Position numbers and translations under genes: made by a program. Shown piece after piece: positions 8,062-15,094 of a stretch of 50,622 bases of DNA; position 1 is the stretch's first letter; each line of letters starts with the position of its first letter. Below the pieces are notes generated by a model that worked only from the letters and a program-made list of their open reading frames with translations, did not search any database and had not been told where the DNA came from. This DNA is from Kofleriaceae bacterium (GTDB lineage: Bacteria > Myxococcota_A > Polyangia > Haliangiales > Haliangiaceae): NCBI GenBank assembly GCA_020633495.1, contig JACKDR010000038.1, positions 1-50,622 of the forward strand, in the 5' to 3' direction.

Positions 8062-8280
8062 CACAGAAGTTCTCCACCGAGGATCTCGAACGGCTTCCCC
8101 GGTGCTGCGAAAGTGGATCCCCAGCGGTGAGTGGTCTTCCCCCGAGAGCTACGCGGTCGCCGCGGCGCGCAGCCGCGGCTGCCTCGGCCAGCTCGGCCGT
8201 CCTTCCACCTCGCCGATGGCAGTCTCTTCGCTCTCCCGCGTGAAGTCCCGGAACCTCGACGCCTCCGTAGCTGAAGAGTC
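8061..8280 (-). pseudogene. C-terminal tail remnant of a toxin, upstream of immunity copy A
   Basis: Only the last residues are convincing. The frame ends KTTHRWGSTF...GKPFEILGGELL and its TGA overlaps the ATG of the immunity-like gene. The end is shared with the tail at 9370-9495 (PFEI, GGE, final L), which suggests both came from the same toxin family. Upstream of about 8150 the frame becomes Arg-rich and the origin of the sequence is unclear. It abuts the DUF455 fragment, so a recombination junction lies near 8280. Confidence 0.4.
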
Positions 8281-8600
8281 GAGCCGGGCGATGAAGTCGT
8301 CGGAGATGCCGGCGGCGCGCCGGGCCTCGACGTCGAGGTCGCGGCCGCGGGCGCGCGCCGGGCCCAGCGGGAACTCGACGTGGGCGCGGTAGGTGTCCCA
8401 GGGGTCGGCGTCCGGCGCCAGGGTCTCCAGCCACCGCCAGGCGAACCGGACGTGGCCGATCTCGTCGGCGTGGGCCTGGTCGAGAACCTCGGCGGTGGCG
8501 TCGTCGCCGACTTCGCGGGCGGCGCGGGCGGACTCGCCGGCGAGTCGAGCTTCTCCTGCTCGAAGGTCAGCCCCATCGCGCACAGGAACCGGAGCTGCAC
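8281..8600 (-). pseudogene. duplicated fragment of the DUF455 gene
   Basis: These 320 bases match 6411-6725 at about 90-95 percent by eye. They code for the C-terminal half of DUF455, from FLCAMGLTFEQ to DDFIARL. A single-base deletion near 8545 (GCGAGTCGAG here against GCGAAGTCGAG in the parent) shifts the frame. The first helical pair of the fold is missing, so the fragment cannot be a working ferritin-like protein. It sits between the two paralogous immunity-like genes, where it marks a past duplication or recombination event. Confidence 0.8.
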
Positions 8601-8611
8601 GGCACCCAGCG

Positions 8612-9373
8612 TCACTCGTCCGGCCACGTCACGTCCTCGGCGCCCGGTGGCATAAGCTCCGGAACCGGGCCGTCGAGCTGGATCCCGTCCGGCCCGATCC
8701 ATGGGAGGTATCGCGGGTTGCAGTCGTCGTCGAGCAACTCCCACATGCCGCCGGAGAGGATCACCAGCTCCTGGGCCGCTGCGAGAAAACGGTTCAGGCG
8801 GGGCGTGTGCCGCGACGCCAGCTCCCGATTGTCGAACCAGTGCTGGCCGTCGGCCCACGGATGGGCGCTGCCAGCGACGAATGGGAACCAGATGTCCGAG
8901 TGCAAGAAGACTGCGGCCCTGGCCCTCCCGCGCGCCGTGGGGGTAAGCGGCGTGCCCTGGTACTCGATCCGGCCACCATAGACCTCGAGCGGAGGTACAC
9001 CCATCTCCTTCCAGATGCGGAAGATCGAGTCCGGAGTCGGCTCGAGCACGCGCGAGAGCTTCCCGAGGTCACCGACAGGACCGTCCGTCAGCTCGCCGGC
9101 TCGATCGAACCAAGACAGGTGCGCGCCGAAGGCGTCATGGGCACGCCAACGGAAGAACTCCACGGTGCGATCTTGGCTCCAACGCGCCTGGAGGTGGTTG
9201 CCGATCTCCTCGCTGGTCGAACTGCTGCACTGGTAGACGCCATGTTCTTCTCCGAGTTGGAGAACCCGTAGAACCAACGCCACGAGCCTCTCCGGTGCGT
9301 TCTCGATCGACTCGAGGTCCATCACCCATGTGGCGAACGGCTTGTCCGTCTGCACCCAGTAGTTCTTCATCAT
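8612..9373 (-). CDS. putative immunity protein of a polymorphic toxin, copy B
   Basis: This 253-residue protein starts MMKNYWVQTDKPFATWVMDL and is the paralogue of copy A, with the same length and the conserved blocks HSDIWFPFV, WFDNRELA and HTPRLNRFL. The last 25 or so residues, including IGPDGIQLDGPVPELMPPG, are the same in both copies except for the last residue. A GGAGG ribosome binding site lies 9 bases before the ATG at 9373; a second ATG at 9370 overlaps the stop of the upstream tail exactly as in copy A. The role as an antidote to a toxin is inferred from its position after a toxin tail. No enzymatic motif or membrane segment is visible. Confidence 0.6.
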   Translation of the reverse strand: MMKNYWVQTDKPFATWVMDLESIENAPERLVALVLRVLQLGEEHGVYQCSSSTSEEIGNHLQARWSQDRTVEFFRWRAHDAFGAHLSWFDRAGELTDGPVGDLGKLSRVLEPTPDSIFRIWKEMGVPPLEVYGGRIEYQGTPLTPTARGRARAAVFLHSDIWFPFVAGSAHPWADGQHWFDNRELASRHTPRLNRFLAAAQELVILSGGMWELLDDDCNPRYLPWIGPDGIQLDGPVPELMPPGAEDVTWPDE

Positions 9374-9495
9374 AGGAACTCGCCTCCGGTGATCTCGAAG
9401 GGGATATCCGGGCGGGCACGGCTCCACCACGATCCGGACTGGCCGGGCCCTGCGACCGGCGCCTGCAATCTGCAAGTAGAGACGCTCGGGCAAGG
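9370..9495 (-). pseudogene. C-terminal tail remnant of a toxin, upstream of immunity copy B
   Basis: A frame of about 40 codons ends SGSWWSRARPDIPFEITGGE and then FL, with its TGA overlapping the immunity start. The ending matches the tail before copy A (PFEI.GGE.L). The upstream edge at 9495/9496 is the boundary of the 698-bp repeat, so the rest of this toxin was replaced when the repeat was inserted or duplicated. Confidence 0.45.
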
Positions 9496-10193
9496 CCGAC
9501 CGCTTGCCTGGCGCGATGCCGATCGGTGGACAGGTCTACACCGCGCCTGCCACGCCGATCTCTGTGAGCTGGCCCGTGTACTCGTCGGTGTCGAAGTAGC
9601 TCAGTACGCCGCCGCTCGCCGCGGAGAGACGCTCGAGGAATGCGTTCAGCCGTGGTGCGTTCGTCGATGCGAGCTCGCCGTTCTGCCGAACGGTGCCCCA
9701 TGTCAGGGGAACGAACAGGTCCACGTTGAGCACGAACGTGGTCACCACGGTGCCGTCAGACGTGCGTTCGATCTCCAGCGAGGCGCCATCTTCGACGCGA
9801 CGAAGGGCTCCGTCGCTGGAAATACACCGGAGGTCAAGTTCCAGCGTGGCCCCCGTGATGTCGTCAAGTGCGCCGGCTCCCTCGATGATGGCAGCCTCGG
9901 ACGGTACCGACTCGAACGATCGCACCAGGCTGTCCTCGCCCTTGGCACCCGTCGACCAGGACACGGAAGCAATGTCAGCGAAGGGCGCCACACAGGACGC
10001 GACGGCCACGACATGGGCGATCAGTCCTTCGCTGGCATGGGCGCTGCGCGACGTCGATGCGAAGGCCCATCGCGCCAGCCCTCGGTCGCGGTGCCAGGTG
10101 TTCGACGTCGTCATCACGGGCAGTGTGGTCGTCATGGGAGCGTCCTCTTCACGGTGCCGTCAGGAGCGCGGATCCACTCGGCCCACACCGTGC
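9496..10193. repeat. 698-bp direct repeat, copy 1
   Basis: This matches 11732-12429 over its full 698 bases with about eight mismatches by eye. It carries one complete immunity-like gene (9536-10135) plus the last 19-20 codons of the toxin tail before it. The ends are sharp: similarity is lost at 9495/11731 and at 10194/12430. No inverted repeats or transposase are present, so it looks like a cassette moved by homologous recombination. Confidence 0.93.
9536..10135 (-). CDS. putative immunity protein on the 698-bp repeat, copy 1
   Basis: This 199-residue protein starts MTTTLPVMTTSNTWHRDRGL. Its second half (TFVLNVDLFVPLTWG, NGELASTNAPRLNAFL, then GGVL) aligns with SDIWFPFVHG, NRELALQHTPRLNRFL and GGAW of immunity copies A and B, which suggests one shared fold. 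The ATG overlaps the stop of an upstream toxin tail (ATGA), so the two are translationally coupled. The second copy differs by one residue (RSFESV here, RTFESV there), although about seven bases differ in the coding region. Conservation of the protein suggests selection or very recent copying. No enzymatic motif is seen; the function is inferred from context. Confidence 0.6.
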   Translation of the reverse strand: MTTTLPVMTTSNTWHRDRGLARWAFASTSRSAHASEGLIAHVVAVASCVAPFADIASVSWSTGAKGEDSLVRSFESVPSEAAIIEGAGALDDITGATLELDLRCISSDGALRRVEDGASLEIERTSDGTVVTTFVLNVDLFVPLTWGTVRQNGELASTNAPRLNAFLERLSAASGGVLSYFDTDEYTGQLTEIGVAGAV

Positions 10194-10425
10194 CGTCGCG
10201 GTAGATTGCCACACGGTCGAGAGAGCGGCTCGTGGTTGCGTTGAAGTCGCGCACTTGACGATCGAGTTCTTCGAGCGAGATGTCGGCCGCTTCGTCACTG
10301 CGAAGCTGGAGTTCCAATTGCCCGGTCTCGCCGGGCAGGTTGGCTCGGGCGGCCTCGGACCGGAAGGCCTTGCGCCCTACGTCACTGCCCCGTGCCCGTG
10401 CCGTGGGCGCGCCGAACCGCGGTGG
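10132..10425 (-). pseudogene. orphan C-terminal region of a polymorphic toxin
   Basis: An open frame of 97 codons has no credible start of its own. It reads GSDVGRKAFRSEAARANLPG, then LELQLRSDEAADISLEELDRQV and YRDGTVWAEWIRAP, ending KRTLP. It runs into the following immunity-like gene with an ATGA overlap. Its 5' part overlaps the end of another immunity-like gene (10382-10425) in a different frame, so it is a displaced 3' piece of a larger gene. The last 19 or so codons are part of the 698-bp repeat. The catalytic type of the toxin is not recognisable. Confidence 0.5.
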
Positions 10426-10719
10426 CTAGCTCCTCGACCTTGGCCACGTATGTTGGGTGCATCGTCGGATCGCTGAATCCCGATGGGCCGGCGTTGCGTG
10501 TGTGCTCCAGAACCCTAGATGCGAGGTTCTTGAGCTCGGTGAGCTCGACATCACCCGCGTCGCGCAGGTCTAAGGTGTCCACTTCTGCGTCGAGGCAGAA
10601 CCGGATAGCTCAGCGAGGTTGGGTGCTTGGTCGAGGTGTAGCAAGGCGTCGGCGAGGAAGCCGAACGAAACCCAGTTGGCCACGCCCCAGTCGATGTCTC
10701 GAGGTAGGAAGACGCTCAT
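10382..10719 (-). pseudogene. small immunity-like gene broken by a one-base deletion
   Basis: The gene starts MSVFLPRDIDWGVANWVSFG at 10719, with GGAG about 9 bases upstream. It reads to APNLAEL, then changes frame near 10607. The second frame continues AIRFCLDAEVDTLDLRDAG and ends RRAHGTGTGQ. Joined, the protein would be about 112 residues, soluble and acidic. Both halves use natural-looking codons, so one lost base is the simplest explanation. It follows another immunity-like gene by 37 bases and is followed by an orphan toxin tail. The family is not recognised. Confidence 0.5.
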
Positions 10720-10756
10720 GCAGCCTGCTCCAGAGGAGGGGCCGCCTTCGGGACCG

Positions 10757-11372
10757 TCATCCCAGTGCAGCCGCGAGGACGCCCTCATACCGGGGAGCCC
10801 CCTCACCCGAACGAAGACAGTCCTCGACCTGTTGCCAGTAGGCCTCCGGAGCGCGGTACCCGTGCAACTCCTCGGAACAGATCACGATCTGGTCGTCACG
10901 ACCGGCGGCCCAGCGCCGCTGTTCGGGTGGCAATGGGCTCCCGGCGCCGAGCCAGCGACTGGGCATGGTTGGAAGGGGCCTGACCCCTCCGGGCTTCGCG
11001 TCGCGATCGTCCCGCCAGATGTGGTGCCCCGTCGCATCGACCACAACGCCCTGTCGCACGTGGTGAACCCGCAGCGAGCCCGCCGTGCACACGTGTACCG
11101 ACCCGTCTTCGAATGCGACCGCACCCGCATAGGAGAGCTGCGGAGGACGCCCCGGTGTGCCGTCGGAGAGCAGGCGATCGAGGTTCTCGGCCACCGTGGC
11201 AGGGAACAGCGGCGAAGCGACGGCACAAGCCGCCGCCAGGAGCTGAACCGCCTCACCGGGCCCCCGTCGCCCCGCATCTCCGAATTTCCACGGCGACACA
11301 CCAGGAGGCACGCTCCTCCGCGCCATGGAGGAGCGCGAACTGGGCGCCTCGTCGAGTTTCTCTGTACTCCAT
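10757..11372 (-). pseudogene. immunity-like gene with a frameshift near its 5' end
   Basis: The best start is the ATG at 11372: it has a GGAG 9 bases upstream and lies 10 bases after the stop of a toxin tail. That frame (MEYRE...) ends after 39 codons at 11253. A second frame continues to 10757 and looks real: EAVQLLAAACAVASPLFPAT, LSYAGAVAFEDGSVHVC, DDQIVICSEELHGYRAPEAY. Removing one A from the AAA run near 11357 would join the two (MEYRELDEAP...) into about 204 residues. Alternatively translation could begin at the ATG at 11326, giving an intact 189-residue protein, but that ATG has no ribosome binding site. Confidence 0.5.
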
Positions 11373-11382
11373 CTCAGTTCTC

Positions 11383-11731
11383 CTATCGGACGCCTTCGAT
11401 GAGCTGGTTGAACGACGTGCTGACGTCATGGAAACCAGCGGCCCGGAACTCCTCCGCGATAGCCCCCAGCTCTTCTGGGCTCGCGCCCCAGATGTGAATC
11501 CGAAGCGTACCCCCTGGCCCAACGACCTTCGCGGCGCCACGTGCGCTTCTTGACCAGTCGACGTTGGCTCCGTACGGAATCTTGTTCGCCACGAGATCCT
11601 GCACAGAGCCTTCCTCGAAGACGAGATCGATGTCTTCGAAGCGGGCCGGCACCCAGTCTGGGATCCCGATGATCGGTCCACCCGTGCCCGGGACCGCAGG
11701 CTGGAGGTTCGTTGCGCCCTCGATCTCGCCA
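11383..11731 (-). pseudogene. orphan toxin C-terminal domain, methyltransferase-fold-like
   Basis: The frame has no start of its own; it runs in from the second 698-bp repeat. The unique part reads IGIPDWVPARFEDIDLVFEE, KIPYGANVDWSRSARGAAKV, VGPGGTLRIHIWG and AAGFHDVSTSFNQLIEGVR. The order of an acidic strand, a helix ending in Ala/Lys-Val-Val, PGG plus a beta strand, and a final GF.DV strand recalls the C-terminal half of Rossmann-type methyltransferases. Related domains occur at the ends of some polymorphic toxins. This is pattern recognition only. It is followed 10 bases later by the frameshifted immunity-like gene. Confidence 0.5.
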
Positions 11732-12429
11732 CCGACCGCTTGCCTGGCGCGATGCCGATCGGTGGACAGGTCTACACCGCGCCTGCTACGCCGATCTCTG
11801 TGAGCTGGCCCGTGTACTCGTCGGTGTCGAAGTAGCTCAGTACGCCGCCGCTCGCCGCGGAGAGACGCTCGAGGAATGCGTTCAGCCGTGGTGCGTTCGT
11901 CGATGCGAGCTCGCCGTTCTGCCGAACGGTGCCCCATGTCAGGGGAACGAACAGGTCCACGTTGAGCACGAACGTGGTCACAACGGTGCCGTCAGACGTG
12001 CGTTCGATCTCCAGCGAGGCGCCATCTTCGACGCGACGAAGGGCTCCGTCGCTGGAAATACACCGGAGGTCAAGTTCCAGCGTGGCCCCCGTGATGTCGT
12101 CAAGTGCGCCGGCTCCCTCGATGATGGCAGCCTCGGACGGTACCGACTCGAACGTTCGCACCAGGCTGTCCTCGCCCTTGGCACCCGTCGACCAGGACAC
12201 GGACGCGATGTCAGCGAAGGGCGCCACACAGGACGCGACGGCCACGACATGGGCGATCAGGCCTTCGCTGGCATGGGCGCTGCGTGACGTCGATGCGAAG
12301 GCCCATCGCGCCAGCCCTCGGTCGCGGTGCCAGGTGTTCGACGTCGTCATCACGGGCAGTGTGGTCGTCATGGGAGCGTCCTCTTCACGGTGCCGTCAGG
12401 AGCGCGGATCCACTCGGCCCAGACCGTGC
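11732..12429. repeat. 698-bp direct repeat, copy 2
   Basis: This is the partner of 9496-10193. Its right end joins the repeat to the toxin core fragment at 12430, and its left end joins it to the methyltransferase-like tail at 11731. The same cassette therefore sits between different neighbours at its two sites. Confidence 0.93.
11772..12371 (-). CDS. putative immunity protein on the 698-bp repeat, copy 2
   Basis: This 199-residue protein is identical to the product of 9536-10135 except for Thr in place of Ser in VR(T)FESV. Its start again overlaps the end of a toxin tail (...VKRTLP then ATGA). Here the tail is joined to the toxin core fragment at 12430-12957, so this copy keeps the closest link to a toxin body. 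Both copies are open from start to stop, in contrast to their frameshifted neighbours. Confidence 0.6.
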   Translation of the reverse strand: MTTTLPVMTTSNTWHRDRGLARWAFASTSRSAHASEGLIAHVVAVASCVAPFADIASVSWSTGAKGEDSLVRTFESVPSEAAIIEGAGALDDITGATLELDLRCISSDGALRRVEDGASLEIERTSDGTVVTTFVLNVDLFVPLTWGTVRQNGELASTNAPRLNAFLERLSAASGGVLSYFDTDEYTGQLTEIGVAGAV

Positions 12430-12957
12430 TCCGCGGTGAAGGTCCTGCGCTTCGGCTTCTCGGGTGACGCGGGCGACGGCGAGGGTGTGCTCGAGCGCGC
12501 CGCCTCCCTGACTGCAGCGGCGCTTCCCTCGCGCGGAGGGCGGACGCCAGCATCGTGACCGGTTCCCTGCTCGCCCTCGACGATAATTCCGACCGGGGTC
12601 GCTGTCTCCGTCACGTTGGCACAGAGGGGCCCGCTCACGAGAGTCGGCCATGCTCGCGATGTCCTGGTCGCGGAGGTCCTGCATGGTCTGCTGTGCCTGC
12701 AGGGTCATCACCACGACCTGGCCGGCGACCTGGAAGCCCTCGAGGACGGCGAAGGCACGTCGCGCGTTCCTGAACACGGGCGCACGGCCGACCAGCGGCA
12801 GCAGATCGAGGCCGACCAAGGCCAGCGTGAGGACGGCCTTGCCCGGGGTCAGCGTGCCGCGCTCCCAGCGGGTCACGAGATCGTCGATGGTCTGGGGCTC
12901 GTTGTAGGCGAGCGACAGCGGCAGCGCGACCGGGATCGTCGCCGGCACGAAGATCAT
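12368..12957 (-). pseudogene. remnant of a large polymorphic toxin (core region joined to a tail)
   Basis: The first part reads MIFVPATIPVALPLSLAYNE, then VTRWERGTLTPGKAVLTLAL, VGLDLLPLVGRAPVFRNARR and QQTMQDLRDQDIASM. Hydrophobic helices of this kind are common just before the toxic domain of secreted myxobacterial toxins. Near 12640 the frame shifts; the second part continues LVSGPLCANVTETATPVGII and ends PKRRTFTAEHG. At 12429 it meets the 698-bp repeat, which supplies TVWAEWIRAPDGTVKRTLP. There is no N-terminal secretion or filament domain, so this is a fragment. It starts 15 bases after the stop of the SUKH gene. Confidence 0.5.
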
Positions 12958-12972
12958 CCTGGTCTGATCCGA

Positions 12973-13410
12973 CTACTCCGTAAGGTGAGAGAGGAACGCT
13001 TCGAAGCTGAGCGCTACCTCCACGGGCGCGACTCCCTCGTCGGCGCGATAGACCACGGATGGGCAGTCACGCTTCGTGTTGTAGTCGAGACCCCACCATG
13101 CGCTGCCCTGCGCTGCGATGACCACGACGCCGTCCGGAACTCCGAAATGGACGCGTACATCGTGTGCCCGCATCAGCGTCCCAGCGGCGGCGTCAGGGTC
13201 GACACCGAGGATAGGCAGCATCGGGTAGTAGCGGCCCTCGACCTCGTAGCCCGCGAAGTTGGATACGCCACCGTTCTGGCGCCTGAGTAAGTCCCGAAAC
13301 GGCTTCGGAAGGACGTACCCGACGTAGCGCTCCGCGGTGTCCAACTCGGCCTCGGTCGCACCCCGTCGTTCATCAAACCAGAACGCTAGCTCGTCTTCAT
13401 TTGGGGCCAT
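12973..13410 (-). CDS. SMI1/KNR4 (SUKH) family immunity protein
   Basis: This 145-residue protein starts MAPNEDELAFWFDERRGATE. It has the SUKH pattern: an N-terminal helix, YVLPKPFRDLLRRQNGGVSN (LP..(F/Y)R.LL...NGG), a central beta region, VPDGVVVIAAQGSAWWGLDY, and a C-terminal SFEAFLSHL helix. SUKH proteins are known antidotes to nuclease and other toxins in polymorphic toxin loci. A ribosome binding site (GAGGA) lies about 6 bases before the ATG. It is the first gene of the array in the direction of transcription and the firmest marker for the nature of the whole region. Confidence 0.82.
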   Translation of the reverse strand: MAPNEDELAFWFDERRGATEAELDTAERYVGYVLPKPFRDLLRRQNGGVSNFAGYEVEGRYYPMLPILGVDPDAAAGTLMRAHDVRVHFGVPDGVVVIAAQGSAWWGLDYNTKRDCPSVVYRADEGVAPVEVALSFEAFLSHLTE

Positions 13411-13726
13411 TAGCGTTCCTCAGGTCGGACGCCCCCAGCCTCGACCCGGAACATCCGTGCGCGCCCAAGCCAGCGCGATCGACCAAGCGTGTTGAAACGG
13501 ATGTGGTGGGCGCGACGTTCGCCACGGCTGCCGGTGGGCACGGTCTGGATGTCGACCGTGCACGGCGCCGGTTGCGGGCGTTCGCTACGCCGGCCCGATC
13601 ACCCGGTGGGTGTGAATCGCCGCGGCCAGCGAGCGTGCGCACGCGCTGTGGGTGTCGAACCGGCGGGGCGGGCGTGCTCGTCGAGGGCCGAGGCAACCCG
13701 TCGGTCGGCGGTACGATAGCGTCGCC
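13411..13726. other. 316-bp gap; possible 3' tail of a toxin on the minus strand
   Basis: No complete gene is seen. On the minus strand a frame open from about 13600 to 13409 reads TVDIQTVPTGSRGERRAHHI, then RFNTLGRSRWLG and ends RMFRVEAGGVRPEER. Its TAA overlaps the ATG of the SUKH gene, as the other tails in the array do. The AHH triplet recalls AHH-type nuclease toxins, but the rest does not clearly match. The right part should also hold the promoter of the membrane protein gene at 13727. Confidence 0.35.
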
Positions 13727-14548
13727 GTGACCAACATGGCTTCCCCGCCGAGCCTCGCGACGCTGGCTACGAGCCCCGACCCCGGGCTCGGCCGTCTCCG
13801 CAACACCTACGGACCGGCGTCGGTAGGGCGGCTGCTGGTGACCCATCCGATCGAGACGCTCGGCCTCGGCGGCCTCGCCGCGATCCTGATCGTCGGCGGA
13901 CTCCTCCACGGCACGCCTGGCACGGTGGTCGGCGGCGCCGCGATCTGCGCGGTGGTCGCGTTGGGGTTGATCGCCCGGCGGGCCGCGGCGGTGTCGGTCG
14001 ACGTCCACGAGCACGGCGTGGTGGTGCGCTCGCGGCGCGGCGAGCGTTCGGTGCGCTGGACCCAGATCGGCGACCTCCAGGTGTGCCTGCTCGATCTGAA
14101 GACCCGCGCCGGCACCCGGATCCGCGACACGCTCCTGCTCCAGGTCGACGACGCGCCGCGGATCCGGCTCGACCACGGCATCCACGGCATCCGCGAGCTG
14201 ATCGCGACGATCGAGGCGGAGACCAGCGAGCCGATCCGGCAGCGCGCGCAGGCGGCGCTCGACGCCGGCCGGGTGTTCTCGTTCGGCGCGCTGCACCTGA
14301 GCCGCGACGGCTTCGTGGTCCATCACCGGGTCGTCCCCTGGCGCGACCTCGAGCGCATCGAGTCCGACGACGGTGACGCATGGGTGACGCTGGCCAGCGC
14401 GGGGCGTCACGCGCTCGGGCCCTACCGGGCGATCAGCTCGGCGCGCGCCCTGATGCGCCTGGCGGCCACGCGGGCCGCCGCAGCAGGCCGCGCCGTCGCG
14501 ATCCCCGGCCGGTTCGTGGCGACCGAGGGAGCCCGGCGGTCGCGATAA
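13727..14548 (+). CDS. membrane protein with two transmembrane helices and PH-like soluble region
   Basis: This 273-residue protein starts with GTG at 13727 (VTNMASPPSLATLAT) or ATG at 13736. Two adjacent hydrophobic helices, PIETLGLGGLAAILIVGGLL and TVVGGAAICAVVALGLIA, lie in the first 90 residues. The remainder is soluble and beta-rich with two similar halves: GVVVRSRRGERSVRWTQIGD and GFVVHHRVVPWRDLERIES. These repeats resemble bacterial pleckstrin-homology-like membrane proteins (for example DUF6585-type). The role is unknown. It forms a tight pair with the gene starting at 14550. Confidence 0.6.
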   Translation: MTNMASPPSLATLATSPDPGLGRLRNTYGPASVGRLLVTHPIETLGLGGLAAILIVGGLLHGTPGTVVGGAAICAVVALGLIARRAAAVSVDVHEHGVVVRSRRGERSVRWTQIGDLQVCLLDLKTRAGTRIRDTLLLQVDDAPRIRLDHGIHGIRELIATIEAETSEPIRQRAQAALDAGRVFSFGALHLSRDGFVVHHRVVPWRDLERIESDDGDAWVTLASAGRHALGPYRAISSARALMRLAATRAAAAGRAVAIPGRFVATEGARRSR

Positions 14549-14549
14549 C

Positions 14550-15020
14550 ATGGCCAGCCGGATGGCGGAGCCCTTCAAGATGTCGGTGTGGAGCCGGCGC
14601 GAGACCCTCGAGGAGGCGCGGCTGTGGCTGGTCGACTTCGAACGCGCCGTGCTCTGGCTGCTGGTCCTCCCGCTCGCCTTCGTGGCGCGCTGGGCCCTGG
14701 CCAGCCAGCTGCCGTGGTGGCTGCCGCTGCTGGTGATGCTGCGGGTGCCGCGGGTCCAGCGCATGACGATCCGCCGCGATCGGCCCTGGCAGATCCACAT
14801 CGCGACGGTCTGGGGCGGGCTGCCGCGCGGCGAAGCGCGTCCGTTCCGCGGTGACCTCGAGCCGGGGGCCTCCGGCGAGCTGGTGGTCAACCCGGGCCGC
14901 GGGGAGCTCGAGGGCCGCTGGTCGTTCGAGGCCGCCGGTTCAAGGGAGGCGGCGAAGGTGATGGCGTGGGCCGTCGAGCAGTCGTCGCGGCTGTGGCAGG
15001 TGCGGGATCCTGGTCACTGA
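14550..15020 (+). CDS. small membrane protein of unknown function
   Basis: This 156-residue protein starts one base after the stop of the previous gene, so the two are almost certainly cotranscribed. It has a hydrophobic region of about 40 residues, ERAVLWLLVLPLAFVARWAL and LPWWLPLLVMLRV, likely a helical hairpin. A beta-rich soluble C-terminus follows (IHIATVWGG, WSFEAAGSREAAKVMAWAVE). An internal Met five residues in is an alternative start. No family is recognised; the pairing suggests it works with the PH-like membrane protein upstream. Confidence 0.6.
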   Translation: MASRMAEPFKMSVWSRRETLEEARLWLVDFERAVLWLLVLPLAFVARWALASQLPWWLPLLVMLRVPRVQRMTIRRDRPWQIHIATVWGGLPRGEARPFRGDLEPGASGELVVNPGRGELEGRWSFEAAGSREAAKVMAWAVEQSSRLWQVRDPGH

Positions 15021-15094
15021 CGCGCGTTTTTCGGGCAACCGCCAGGCGTCGTCGTCGACAATGGCCGGGTAGTTTCATCAGAGGGAGCGTATTC

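Noticed and set aside
9370..9701. An alternative upstream start for immunity copy B at 9493 and other frames across this junction
   Set aside because: The upstream part does not align with copy A, whereas the ATG at 9373 has a good ribosome binding site and matches the start of copy A.
9496..12429. Reading the 698-bp repeats as copies of an insertion sequence
   Set aside because: There is no transposase, no terminal inverted repeats and no target duplication visible; the repeat contains an immunity-like gene and a toxin tail.
13397..14890. A minus-strand frame of about 490 codons across the PH-like membrane protein gene
   Set aside because: The plus-strand genes have transmembrane helices and a tight operon layout. 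The minus frame is Arg/Pro-rich and has no recognisable domain.
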